Below are positions 33,376 through 45,628 of a stretch of 64,000 nucleotides of DNA, piece after piece. The stretch is from Xestospongia bergquistia. Lineage: Eukaryota > Porifera > Demospongiae > Haplosclerida > Petrosiidae. The notes beneath the pieces are model-generated. The model was given only the letters and a program-made list of their open reading frames with translations. It was not told where the DNA came from and ran no database searches. The translations under genes and the position numbers were made by a program. Each line of letters starts with the position of its first letter. Position 1 is the stretch's first letter. The DNA lies in the NCBI GenBank assembly GCA_963965975.1, contig OZ014413.1, positions 3,110,001-3,174,000 on the forward strand, written 5' to 3'.

Positions 33376-33945
33376 TTAGCACATGTGACCTGTCACTGAC
33401 CTCTCCAGCTGACCACCATTAACTGACAGACAACAACCATTACCTAACTAGGAATAAGAATAAAAGTGTGCTAATATTAACTATACCTTTTGTCAAAAAT
33501 TAAAAACATATTACTTCTTCAACTCATAAGAATCTAATAGAGGAAAACAGTGATTCTTTAGCTAGTAGTAAAGACTACAGTGTACTAATATTCACCTTTT
33601 GTCACTTGTCAGCAACAAGACCTCTACAAGTCTATAACTGGTCAATACCTCCTGGAAGAAAACAGCTTTTTGCCACTAGATGTAAGAATTTAAGTGTGTT
33701 CACCTTTTGTAAATCAATAAAAACAACCTCTATATCTGACCAACATCTTGGAGAAACCAACCATTCTCTCACTAGTGGTAAGAATTTAAGTGGTCTAATA
33801 TTAATTTAAACTTCAGTCAAATGTTAGGACATGTAACCTCTTGAACTGGCAAGCATCTGCTTGTAGAAGACAGACATTATCTAATTGTGGTAAGAATAAA
33901 AGTGTATAAATATTAACTAAATCTTTGCGAAATGATACCACATAT
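33376..33945. repeat. Degenerate ~110-bp tandem repeat, about five copies
   Basis: The landmark GTAAGAAT(A/T)(A/T)AAGTG recurs near 33446, 33570, 33680, 33779 and 33888. Each is preceded by a GA(A/C)AAC..CATT stretch and followed by TAATATTAAC and CTTTTGTCAAA. Copies are 70-80% alike by eye. No coding signal is shared between copies. Confidence 0.65.
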
Positions 33946-33954
33946 GACTACCGT

Positions 33955-34345
33955 AAGGGTACAAACTTTCAAGGGTTTAAATTTTCGTGTTTTTTTTTAA
34001 TTTTGCTTTATTATTTAAATTTCGTGGGTATTAACTTTCGTGTTTAGTGGGTGTGAAGTATTAATTAATGGGTGTGGTATCAGACACGTGTTGTGAACAC
34101 AAGCGTGATTTTTGCGAAGTATGGCTAGCTATTCCTATGAATTCATAGTGAGAGGGTACCATATATACAAGAAAATCAGGGAGGCAGTTGACAGAGAAGT
34201 ACTTCAGTGCAAAATAGAAAGAAGAAACCCTTTACAGTAGCCGTTATTTACACGCTTTATTGAGATCACATGATTATGCGTGGGTGGAATAAAAGTTAAA
34301 TTTCGTGATAAAACAACAACCCACGAATACAGCGAAATTAAATCC
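33955..34345. repeat. TTCGTG-rich dispersed repeat
   Basis: Left part (AAATTTTCGTG, AAATTTCGTGGGTATTAAC, TTTCGTGTTTAGTGG) and right part (TTAAATTTCGTGATAAAAC, CCCACGAATAC.GCGAAATT) share a short motif in both orientations. It looks like the ends of a non-autonomous element. The interior 34065-34250 carries no clear frame. The small ORF at 34280 is probably incidental. Confidence 0.45.
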
Positions 34346-34959
34346 CCCACAGCTAATACCTTGGCAAGAGATGATATTAACGAATTGTTGACATTCCTGG
34401 ACAACTACAGTGGGGAAAACAAAATCCTTTTACCAGATAGAACTCCAGGATACAAAAAGGGATGACTGCAAGCTATTACCATCAAGCACTAAAAAAAGAA
34501 AGATATGGATAAAACACAAAAACTCAATTGAATAATGTGGAGGTTGATGTGCTGCTCACACTATTTTTTGATTTTACTGGATGAACTTTGACCAACATTT
34601 TGTATTACAAAGCTTGTGGCTGGTCTTTGTGCCATTTGCCACAAGAAAAGTTCTCTTATCGCTAGTTCCTTTAGATTCAGGACATCTGAAAGTGAAAAAA
34701 CCGAGGTAATACTAAGATATTAGGAGGAAAAGGTGCATACGTAATATAACAATACAAACATTATATATATACATATCTACTTGCACTTTAGTTTTAAAAA
34801 GCCTGAGGAACATCTAGAGTTGGTCAAAACAGAGAGAGACTATTATTGTCTTGTAATAAAAGACGCTAATCACATTTCAACAGAGCATTTTTCTCCCAAA
34901 TAACAAGTACTCACCTCCACAACTATAGACCATTGCACGTACTATAATTTCAATATATG

Positions 34960-36065
34960 TGTGATTGTTGGATGTTCTTCTAGGAGCAATCGGAATAAAC
35001 GCAACACGTTGTATAGTGTACCAGTCATCATCATTAATCAAAGCAAAAGAACTTATGAGTTGAGTAAAGAGTGCTAAGAGTTGTGGATAGCAAGAATATG
35101 TAGAGCTGATGTGACACCAGATCATTACCACAACTGTCATGTCTGTTCTAAACATTTTATATCAGGTAACTTTATACCAGTTATATTATTGTTGTGATTT
35201 CAATAAACAGGTAAACCAAGTGCATGTTATGATAATCTTAACCCAGATTGGGCTTTAACATGCACTTCTTGGCTATACTGAGTCTACAGCTCATGGTACT
35301 GAGTCATCTACTGCAAAGTATGAAAGGACAAAGGTCAAAGAAGCTAATCGAAGGAGAGTAAATTCTATTGGTCTGAATGTAAGATTGAAGTACATATGTA
35401 GTAATGATCTGATTGATCTCTTACTTAGCTTTCACTAGAACATGATTGTTGTCTACACAAGTTCAAGCATTCAAGACATCTTCCAGTCAAACTTATTTAA
35501 CTTCTTTTGAGATATTGATATGAAACAGTTAAAAGTGGATAATGATCATCTGTGATCTAGCTGTTCACAGTTAAAAGCTGAAAATGCAGAGTTATATGAA
35601 AAAAAAGAAATTGCTTCAGGAGAAAGTTAAGTCTATGGCTTTTGACCAAGAAATATTCAGAAATGATTACAAGAAAGTTAGATATTATACTGGATTAACA
35701 AACTGGACTATCTTGTTAGCACTGTTTCAATATATTGAAGCTAGTATTATATCCCAAGGCCACTTAGCCATTTCACCTTTTCTACAGCTGATTCTCACTT
35801 TAATGAAACTCCGACTATCACTCTCAGGACAAGATCTAGCACATCAATTTAGAGTCCATTCCTCAACCATTTCTCACATCTTCTCTAATTTACTTCATGT
35901 ATTGTACAAAAGGCTCAAGTTTTGCGTGACCTGAAAGAGAAAATCTTAAACAAACTCTCCCAGTGGACTTCAGAAAACATTGTCCTACTTGTGCTGTCAT
36001 CATCAACTGTTTCGAGATATTTATTGATAGACACAGTAAAATATCTTATAATGAAACAAGAACTT
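34960..36065 (+). mobile_element. THAP + DDE_4 (PIF/Harbinger, ISL2EU-type) transposase relic
   Basis: A THAP-like C2CH finger is readable (34966-35165: 'VGCSSRSNRNKRNTLYSVP', one TAA, 'HNCHVCSKHFISG', then a GT donor). A linker exon follows ('KPSACYDNLNPDW'). Next is the open frame 35584-35934 with an HTH ('LILTLMKLRLSLSGQDLAHQ', 'FRVHSSTISHIFSNLL'), typical just before the DDE_4 core. The catalytic part then decays ('[20 protein letters not shown]', stop). It ends about 200 bases upstream of the Death/ROCO gene. Confidence 0.65.
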
Positions 36066-36260
36066 GATTGATTGTAAATTTTATTGGTTCACCAACATGG
36101 CTGGTTAGCAACAGTTGCTATGTTTATATTCAGGAAGTAGGAGGGGTTGCAACGGGTCATACAGTCTCATACTGCTTGTGAGTATCCAAGCCCGTTTTGA
36201 CCCGTGCTATAAGAAAACGTTCGCCTTGTTTTTGGTTGTGTTACTCCTATATACTAAAGT

Positions 36261-39200
36261 ATGATTGAACTCACTCAGTGGAGAGTAAGCGTTGGATTAT
36301 GGTGCTCTAGTGTGAAAATACTGGCAAAGAATAGAGGAAATGCTACGTATACATCTTCTGGATGGGTGGAATCAGTGTTGTCAAGTTATAATGATGGAGG
36401 TGTTTATCAGATATTCTTTATAATTGTGTTTGTCGCGCTTCTCCTTATTCTATCAGGAGATGTTGAACTCAATCCTGGACCTAAAACAGGTAAAATATAA
36501 TTGTTCCATCCAATTTAGAACTCGTATAATAATTTAATATTCATAAGTTCATAACTTTGCACACAATATCATAAGTTATTAGAAATATATTTAGCATTCA
36601 CATTTGTTAGGATGATTAAAAGTCTTGTTAACTGTCTATTATTATTTAATTTTTGAGACCAGTAAATGTTTAGAAACATGCTTTGACTGTGTTAATCTTT
36701 TCCTTGCGATTATTCTGACATTTAGAATAATAGGACAAATGAAGACAATTTGAGTAATCTACAGTTTTTAAGAAACTTTTTGTTTTAGTTTACTTCTTGA
36801 CTTGGGTGAATACTTATAAAATTGATAAAAGGTGCAAGTCTATTCTTTGAAACAAAACTAAAGTCTACTTTATCTTTTGTTTTCTTCTTGAATTTTAAGT
36901 TTATTTGTAAGAAGGAAGGTATAATTTCATGTAAAATGCTATCCTTAAACCAACAGTCAAAGAAACCTTCAGTGTCACATCAATTATACTTTTCTCTTAG
37001 AATGCTTGAAAGCATGTACTCTTGGCAGGGTTATTTCATGCTTAAATCAACTTTCTCTTTCAATTATATAAACAGAGAATAAATAGCCTCAGTTGATGGT
37101 GTATTTATGGTTATTCGATTTCACATAAAGAGGATGCTGATTGATTTACAAGTATACTATGTAATTGACTGATCTTCTAAATAATTACTATGATCTTAAA
37201 TATAGTAATGTGCTGGTACAATGGAATTCATGGCTAATATACCTGCACAGCTGTATCATCAGAAGCCTTATGAACAATACTATAGTCTATTTGCATTCAC
37301 CTTGCCAGTAAAAAATTAGCTTAACTTTCTAGTAACTCGACTAAATTCAAAATTCAAAGTCAAATAGTCTTCTTACAATCATCTGCTTCTTTGACGTCAT
37401 TTTTTAGTATGATACAACCCACAAGAACAAGATTTTTTGTACTTTCCATAAGCAAAGTATATGAGATGTCATTGGCCATGAGGAATGTGAAGTAATGAAT
37501 TTTGTTTAACCATAAAATGGGTGGTGCTTGAAGAGAGAAACCAATACGATAAGAAATACATTATAACTATGAAGTCATCTAGGTAAAAGTATTATACTAC
37601 TGAAGCCAAGAAATTTGTTCATACAAGAAAAGAAAATCAACCCTATACACACAGACACATGGGCTTTTATTTTCGTCTGATAACTCAAACAATAACACCA
37701 CAAGTATTTAATTTATGATATGTGGCATGTCGTATGTATGCTAATTACACTCACTACTAATTTCTGGCAGCAAGGTGAACGCGAATATACTGTAGTATTC
37801 ATAACAGGATGTGTTCCAGTGTTTGCTTGTCCATTTATCAGTCTTGTCCATCTGTCTGTTTAAAAGTAGCTGTTAACACAGTAGGCTTGATCATAATCCT
37901 GCAACTGACTACCAGTTATTGAATATACGGTAATCCGATATTGCTATTTCAATAACTGGTATCTAATCAGATTACACCATATTTAAGATTACAATCCCAT
38001 TGGAATTATGATCTTAGATATGTTGTGTTATTAATCTTATTTTTAGATATCTTGAAGGAAGCCCCCAATGAGTATGATTTACTTCATCTATTGGCAGATG
38101 TAGACTATCTTTGGTTTGAAATTGGTGTTTTTTTCGGAGTTGACTACTTTATTTTAGAAGATTTAAGGATAAGTATCAAAGATGATATTGTCAAACTTTC
38201 TGAAGTCATATATAGTTGTGTGAGCACTACTAATTTACTACCCTTCACTTGGGAGACTGTAATACCTGTCATTAAGCAAATACAGACATGTACATCTACC
38301 AGTGACAAAAGAAAAGTTGATCAGATACTTGAACATATTTTGAAAGGTAATAAAGAAATATTGTAAGGTAGCATATAAGAGTTTTAAATATATTGTTTGA
38401 TCTGCATGGTCATCAAGATATTTTTATTATGTAGAAAATGTTCCATACAATTCTATACTACGAACAAGTAAGCAACATTTTTAAAGAAAGACATATTACA
38501 GTGTCTACTTAAGGATTTACCACAATGTCAACTAGAAGTCAGGATAGTGAAGAAGAAGCAACCTTTGAAATGGAAGATGAAAAAGCATGTTTGCCTAAGA
38601 GGAAATGTACACAGATTGATTTTAACAAAAGTAAGCTACTTTTGATAAACTACTTTGTGACTTAAATATAATGAAATAAAAACACTTCAGATTAAAAGAT
38701 ACAAAAAATTTCTGATAGATAAGTATTAATAATTAACAGATAAGTATTTCTAAGTCAATCACTTTTTATTGAGATCATTTTAATTGATTTTTAAGAGTAG
38801 CAAAGATCATAATGATAGCTCAAGTAAGAATTACATGACTCAAAATATAATGTAGCCACTGAACATGCATGATAATCACAATGAAGTTTAATAAAACAAT
38901 AGACGACACATGTCTGCAAAAAGAGCTCATTTATTTAGATATTGAGGTTGTAGCTGCATGTGATGTTGTGATAAAAGTTATTTCTATTTCAGTGTTATTA
39001 TGATTTTACTATGTAAAACTTTTGGTATGAGAATTCCTGATTATTTTAAACCTAACTAGAAATTCACATTCATAGAACTAGTTAAAAGACAACCTGTATG
39101 TACAATTCCAACAGTCATTGTAAAAGGTCTAAGTTAATGTACATATGCATGTCTTTTCAATGTCAACTTTCCACTTTCCTTATTTATTTGTTAGTATGGC

Positions 39201-42200
39201 TAGAATTACCCTTTCCTTATATATATTGCAGTTATAATTATTGTTTTTTTTCTCAAATTCAATTCTTTGTCATAATAATGTTTTGCTTGTCTTGATTTTC
39301 TGAAACTCAAGCTCAAGTGAATGAATATTGATTTTGAAGATCTTTAAATGCAGTTTTAATTAAAGCTTAAAGTCTGAAGACAGCCTATCATATCTAGAAA
39401 TCAAATATTGATGAAATTTTTTATCTATTGAGTTCAAATTGTAGTGACAAGTATTATGTTGTTTTGTTTTGAAAACATTTGTGACATACGATAAATAGTA
39501 TACTGTATGCACTGGACATATGCTTTAGAGATTATGAAAATTCAAGGTTGGGGCAATTATAATTCCTCTGTTTTAGTACTAATGAGCATTTAGCACATGT
39601 GAATACATGTATTTTCATAATGCTATCTAATTCCAGCAGCTTTCAGTATCATTAAAAGTTGTACCTAAGTGCCTAATAATGGCAAAGGTTGCAATATTTG
39701 TGTTCATCTGTTAAAGCCTTTTAACATAAACAATGATTTAGGTAAAATATAATTTTTTGTAATAAAATAAAATAAAATTGATCTTCTTTTTTGTAAGTAG
39801 CTTTGAAATGTATCAACGATATCATTGATAAAGAACATTAGAATAAAGTAACACTTTAAATCTTGGATTGTGCATTCATAAACTATTTTTGGGTATGATC
39901 TATTTTGGAGGACCTAAAGTAAAAGGTTAGGGCAAAGGTTTATCTATAGGAACACAGTTGACGTTTAAGTTTCTCTCATATTTGTGTCTTATGTAGAGAA
40001 TAGAATATGTAATGATACAAATTTCATTATTCTGTACTCTAGGTATTTTAAGGAAATCTCCCAATACACCAGCTCTAATCCATTTGTTAGCTGATATTGA
40101 GTATATGTGGCATGAAATAGGTTTGGCTTTGGAAGTTTCTCTAAGTGACTTGCATGAATTAAAAACTAGTAATCAAAAGAATGCCGCAAAGCTCTCAAGA
40201 GTAATTCAATGTTGGATGACAAGTGCTAACAGAAGTTTTATAACGTGGGAAACAATGATTTTTGCTATGGAGGGACCAATTGTTTACAGGAAAAGCACAG
40301 CTGCAAAAATATATGCACACCTTGGTATAGAAGGTATGTGTATATGTACTTTACCCTTTCAACAGTCTGGATGTTTGTTGATTATATATGAGTATTTATT
40401 CTTGTTGAGTATAAAAAGTCTTTGTTGAAAGGTCCTAGGTAGAGAGGTAATATATAGCTGTGAAGGACATTTCAGACGTTGTGTTAGTTTAGACAACCAA
40501 TACTAAAAGTCAAGAAATAAAACCAAGCAATATATACAATAGAACAACCAATTAAAATACATCTAAGGAGTCGATAGTGACTATCAGCCAATGAGTTAAT
40601 AGGAATAGAGTCCTTGACAGGTCAATTGGTTTGTATATATTGCTTGAGATTTTTAGTATTGGTTGTCCAGACTAACATAAAGTCTTTGCTTCTATTTAAG
40701 ATATGTTCATGAATGGCCTATGTATGCCCATTGGGCAACCTATAGCCTAAAACATATACTTGTGACATTGTTGAGTAATCAGAATATAAGAGTGTTGGCT
40801 CATGCATTCTACAGTAAGCTCAGATTGGCTCTGCATATCTCTAATTTTTTCAGTATGCATGCATACCTCAAACTTCATGAAAGTGTTTACTTTTACTTCC
40901 CTGTGTGTGTCAGAATATATATCATGACCTGTTTCAAAACCTTCAACAATTTACAATCCATGTCATCAGTACACATATCTATCACTGGCAAGCTCCTGCA
41001 ACAGCTAACAGTTTTATAATTTTAAGTAAACTTAGCCATTAGGTCACTTACTATTTGTGGATGTTCAAGACAAGGATAGTCCTCCAGAATAAGCTTCACA
41101 GAAGGTTTGTCTTCCTTCACCCACTTTCTTCATATAGCTGACTATAAATAAATACATAAATGTATAGTATTGAGAATATTAGCGTACTAGAAGTTTCTGA
41201 CATAAGTGACTTTAGAGCTGACAAAGTCCATTTCTTGGACTGGTACAAAGACTTCAGTTTACTAGCTAGACAAGCACTTTAACACTTTCTATATAACGTG
41301 GAGTGAACAGTATGTTACATAGCACTTTAATGATTGATGACACAACAACGCAGTGTTGTAATAAGATTATCAGGTGCTGTCATAACACCAAGGTGCTACA
41401 GTGTACTGGTGGTAGTATAAGACCATAGAATTTGACACCCTTGTGTTCTGATATATATATATATATATAGCACCTCCAATTTTACAGTGGGACTATAAAC
41501 ATTTGGTAACCTTCTTAAAATGATGTATAGTCTTGGCGCCTTCATTTCATTGCTTAGCCACATGAATTGGCTGACTAACTCAGGTAAGCATGCTTCTTCA
41601 CCCCATTACAGAACCTTTTTAACTTGATTTAATCTAATAATAAATCAAATGCTAGTGAATGGTCTGTGCCTACCCATTTAATAGCTACTATAATTGTAAG
41701 TACTTAAACAGTATATTTTTAAAGTTTGAATGCTTATTAATTACTGATTAAAATAGTCTAATAGCCTTAGACAGTATATGGATTGAACTTAGCTTTTAAG
41801 ACCAAATCTCATTTTAAAGATAGATTTTGGGCCATTAGCTAGGACACCCAAGAGCCAGATTTCTCACTGCAAATAATATCACTATATAATATAGCTGTAA
41901 CTGGATAAAGGAGATAATATGATTTACTTATATATATATATATAAACCTACTTTCAGAAGGGAATACTTTTGCTTTACTTGATATGCACATATATGGTAT
42001 CAATGTGTGTGTGCATGTGTAGCTATTTACAGCAATATCAGTGAGGAGAATGTCTATGATGGTGTTGTCATTCAGTTGACTGGTTACCTAGGCGACTGTG
42101 AGCTATAAAAATAGCTTTAAAGCAAACAACCAATATTTATACTTACCTTTAAAGCATAAACAACTTTCAGTGCAGCTTCCTAACAAAATGTAACAAAATA

Positions 42201-45200
42201 AGCTAATGTAAGTATGGACGTCCCTCATTTTATAATAATAGCAAAGGCGTGATGTTTATGTATTGTATAGTTGTAGAAGATATTCAATTAAGACAAGCAG
42301 TCCTGTATTGTTGGATGAGTGCACTCAAGATATCCTATATGCAACAAAGTGTTGCCATAATTTTTAGTTATTAATTAGAAAGTATAATCGATTTGATATA
42401 AAAGATATCTTATTTTCTTAAGAGAGAGGAGCAATTTTTTTTCTAAACACATACCTCTTTGATTCTACTTACAATAGGCCTTGCAATGTTCTACTGACAT
42501 TTGTTTACTTTCATGACCTGTTGTATTCCTCATTATGAGAGGCTACATTCAAGCTATGTAAAATTACCACATATACCCCTTGAAATAGACTTGTAGAAGC
42601 TTATACCCCTACCATCTGTCTATCAGATTAAAAGTAATAATTAATGATTGAATGGCTGCTAGGGATTCCGTATAAAACATTCCATTGCACATTTGTCGTG
42701 AAATATTAATTTTGTAGTTTTTATAAGATTACCAATAAAATGTTTAAAGAAAGACTTGATACTTGATTCTTTTAAATGATCTTTTTAATTATATCATTAA
42801 TAGGTGATAATGAAGCCAAAGCTGAACCTCAGACAAGTAACTATTATAATCATGCATTTGTTTAATATGTAAGGTCTGTACAAACTCACATTAAAAGAAG
42901 AGAGATATAATAGACTGTACTAATGGTATGAAAGACTTTATGGTCTGCTATTTGTAAAGATGGACACTGTAAAATTAAGAACTAAATAATATAGCTCATT
43001 AAATTTGTCTATGTCAATCCTTCATATGGCTGTTTGTAGAATACATTTATGTTTACTTTTCTAGCAACTGATATCATAAAGAAGACACCCAGTGATGAAG
43101 ACATTTTGTTTTTATTATATGATATGGCTTTTGAGTGGCATGAAATTGGTCAGTCTCTTCAAATTTCCCATGATTTTTTGAATAGACTTTCTTTGAAAAA
43201 ATTTGATAATGTTATCAACCTTGCTCAAGTAATTAGGAAGTGGAAAACTACTACAAATTCACATTGTATAACATGGGAAACAGTAATATTGGCTATTGAA
43301 AATTTGCACAATTTTACTCAGTATGGTCGATACAAGGTACTTGCAGAGTCCAGTAGTTATAAGAGAAAAGTAATGGAAATACAGAAATACCTTACTAAAG
43401 GTATGTATCTATGCACTAAATCAATTTGAAATTTGGGGTACTGTTTTATCAAACAATCCAGCAAATTAAACCTACCCAAAATAATTTTGATTTTTTAAAA
43501 AAATTGTATATTGATTATATCCATCTTGTTAAGCTTATGCATACAGATAGCTTTAAATGTTTTGACTATTGTAATTATATATACATTCTTAGCATTAAGT
43601 TATACAGCTATATCAAATCTATAAATATTGAATATTTATCAATGTATGCATGCAGTAATCACTGTAAAGAGCTTTACTATAATAAATTTAATTAAAGCCC
43701 TTTGAATTAATCTATGAAAATGTACTCTTACTATCTACCTTTATTATTATAGAACAAAAATGTTGTTATTTGTATATTGTTATAGGTATCTGCAGCAAGA
43801 ATTCCTACAGTATGGCAGATATGCTTATTAAAGAAAGTGTGTCTCTTAATAAAATGCTGAGTAAGCAGCCAACTCTTGATGAGTTATGTGAACAATTTAG
43901 TGTCATTTCAATTAATTGGTACTTGTTTGGTGTGCACTTTCAATTAGAAAACAATCAGCTAGAAGCTATCAGACAACTAGAAAAAAAAGTTGTATATAAA
44001 ATGTTGAAAATGTTTAAAGTTTTGCTACATGTCAAGCCAAGTACTACAAGGAAGCAAATTATTGATGCACTCTATTTCATGGATTTTTTTGCTATTGCTG
44101 AAGATTACATTAACTCGTTGATAAAAGCTCATGATAGAACTGGTAAGAAAACAAATATTGTAGTACTATTGGTTTCATCTAATTGTTGTGTAGATTTAGC
44201 TTGTCTAGCACAAAATGTGTATTTGTGCTTTAATAGTTTATTTCTAGATTGTTTTTTTATTAAAATGTATTTTTAAATAACTATTAGTGCTATAGCTGAA
44301 CATTTTACATGTAAACATTCTTTTTTTAGAATCAAAAAATGACAGTTTACTTTTGTATGACCCAATTCCTAGCACAAAGCTGCCACTTGAAGATAAATTA
44401 AACAATAAGCCACCTCTTTCTGAGTTATGTGAACATGTTATACTTGGTACTATGTGGTACATGTTTGGTGTACTTCTAAAGCTAGACACTGCCAAATTAG
44501 ATGATATAGAAGATTTATATGAAGATGTTCACTTACAAGGTATAAAAATGTTTCAAGTGTGGTTGGAGACTAACCCAAATGCAACAAGGATGCAAGTTAT
44601 TTTCACATTGCAAAGGAATTCCATATCTCTCATTAGGATGTCCTATGAGTACATTGAAATAATAGATTGTAAGTTTTTATACATAATTATAAGCATCTCA
44701 TGAAGTATCTGTATACCCCAGCACTAATGAGCAGTAACATATTTCTATTGCTTCGTGTGAGAACCCTTTCAGGCATTTCAAAGATCATTTCAAAAAACTG
44801 TGTAACATCAAATGAAATTACAGAACACACATTGGCCTCCAATTAACTTTAAAAATGAATTGAATATATTTTCTTTAGGGACTGAATCTTGGCCATAACT
44901 AATTATGTCACATTTAGCATTTACATAGTGAAAATTATTTACAATATGCTAGCTATATTGCAATTCTTAAGACCTTGTTATGACCTCATTGTGTCACAAG
45001 TACATTACTACTAAAGCTGCCTTGCCACAATTCTTTACTATTATAATCTTGTTATATAATTAGGTATTCCTGTAAAAGATTTATCAAGTCAAAATGTTGA
45101 GTGGATATCACCTATTATAGAGATACAGGATCATTTTAAAGTTCATTGTATTCCATCACTTACAAACTTGCTAGAAGAGAGACCACCTCTAAATGAGTTA

Positions 45201-45580
45201 CAAGAGCATGTAAAAATTGGATCGAAATGGTTTCTATTTGGTGTTCTTTTAAATATAAATCCTACTGATCTAAGTACTATTGAACAGCTAAATGGAGATT
45301 CTGTTTTAAAAGCTTTAAAAATGTTTCAAATATGGTTGGACACTGATCCAAATGCAACTAGGATGAAAGTTATTGATACATTAGAAAAAGAAGTTATCGG
45401 AGAAATGACTCTAGCTACATTTTACATGACAACACTTAAAAAAAAAGGCAACTTAACTCGTAAGTAATAGTTTCTGTTAATTTAAGGAAGAAGAGATAAT
45501 TAAAAACTATATATATATATATAATTATATATATATATATAATTTCTAGTAATTTATAGCAGAGATTATTTAAAACTATA

Positions 45581-45628
<48 letters not shown>

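Noticed and set aside
33376..33945. Possible CRISPR-like or regulatory repeat array
   Set aside because: Units are degenerate, about 110 bp and without conserved spacers; this is an ordinary decayed tandem repeat in animal DNA.
36261..36489. Reading the 2A exon as part of a virus
   Set aside because: It sits in an intron-bearing gene with a phase-matched donor leading to Death exons; no viral genes adjoin. Retrotransposon origin of the leader remains open.
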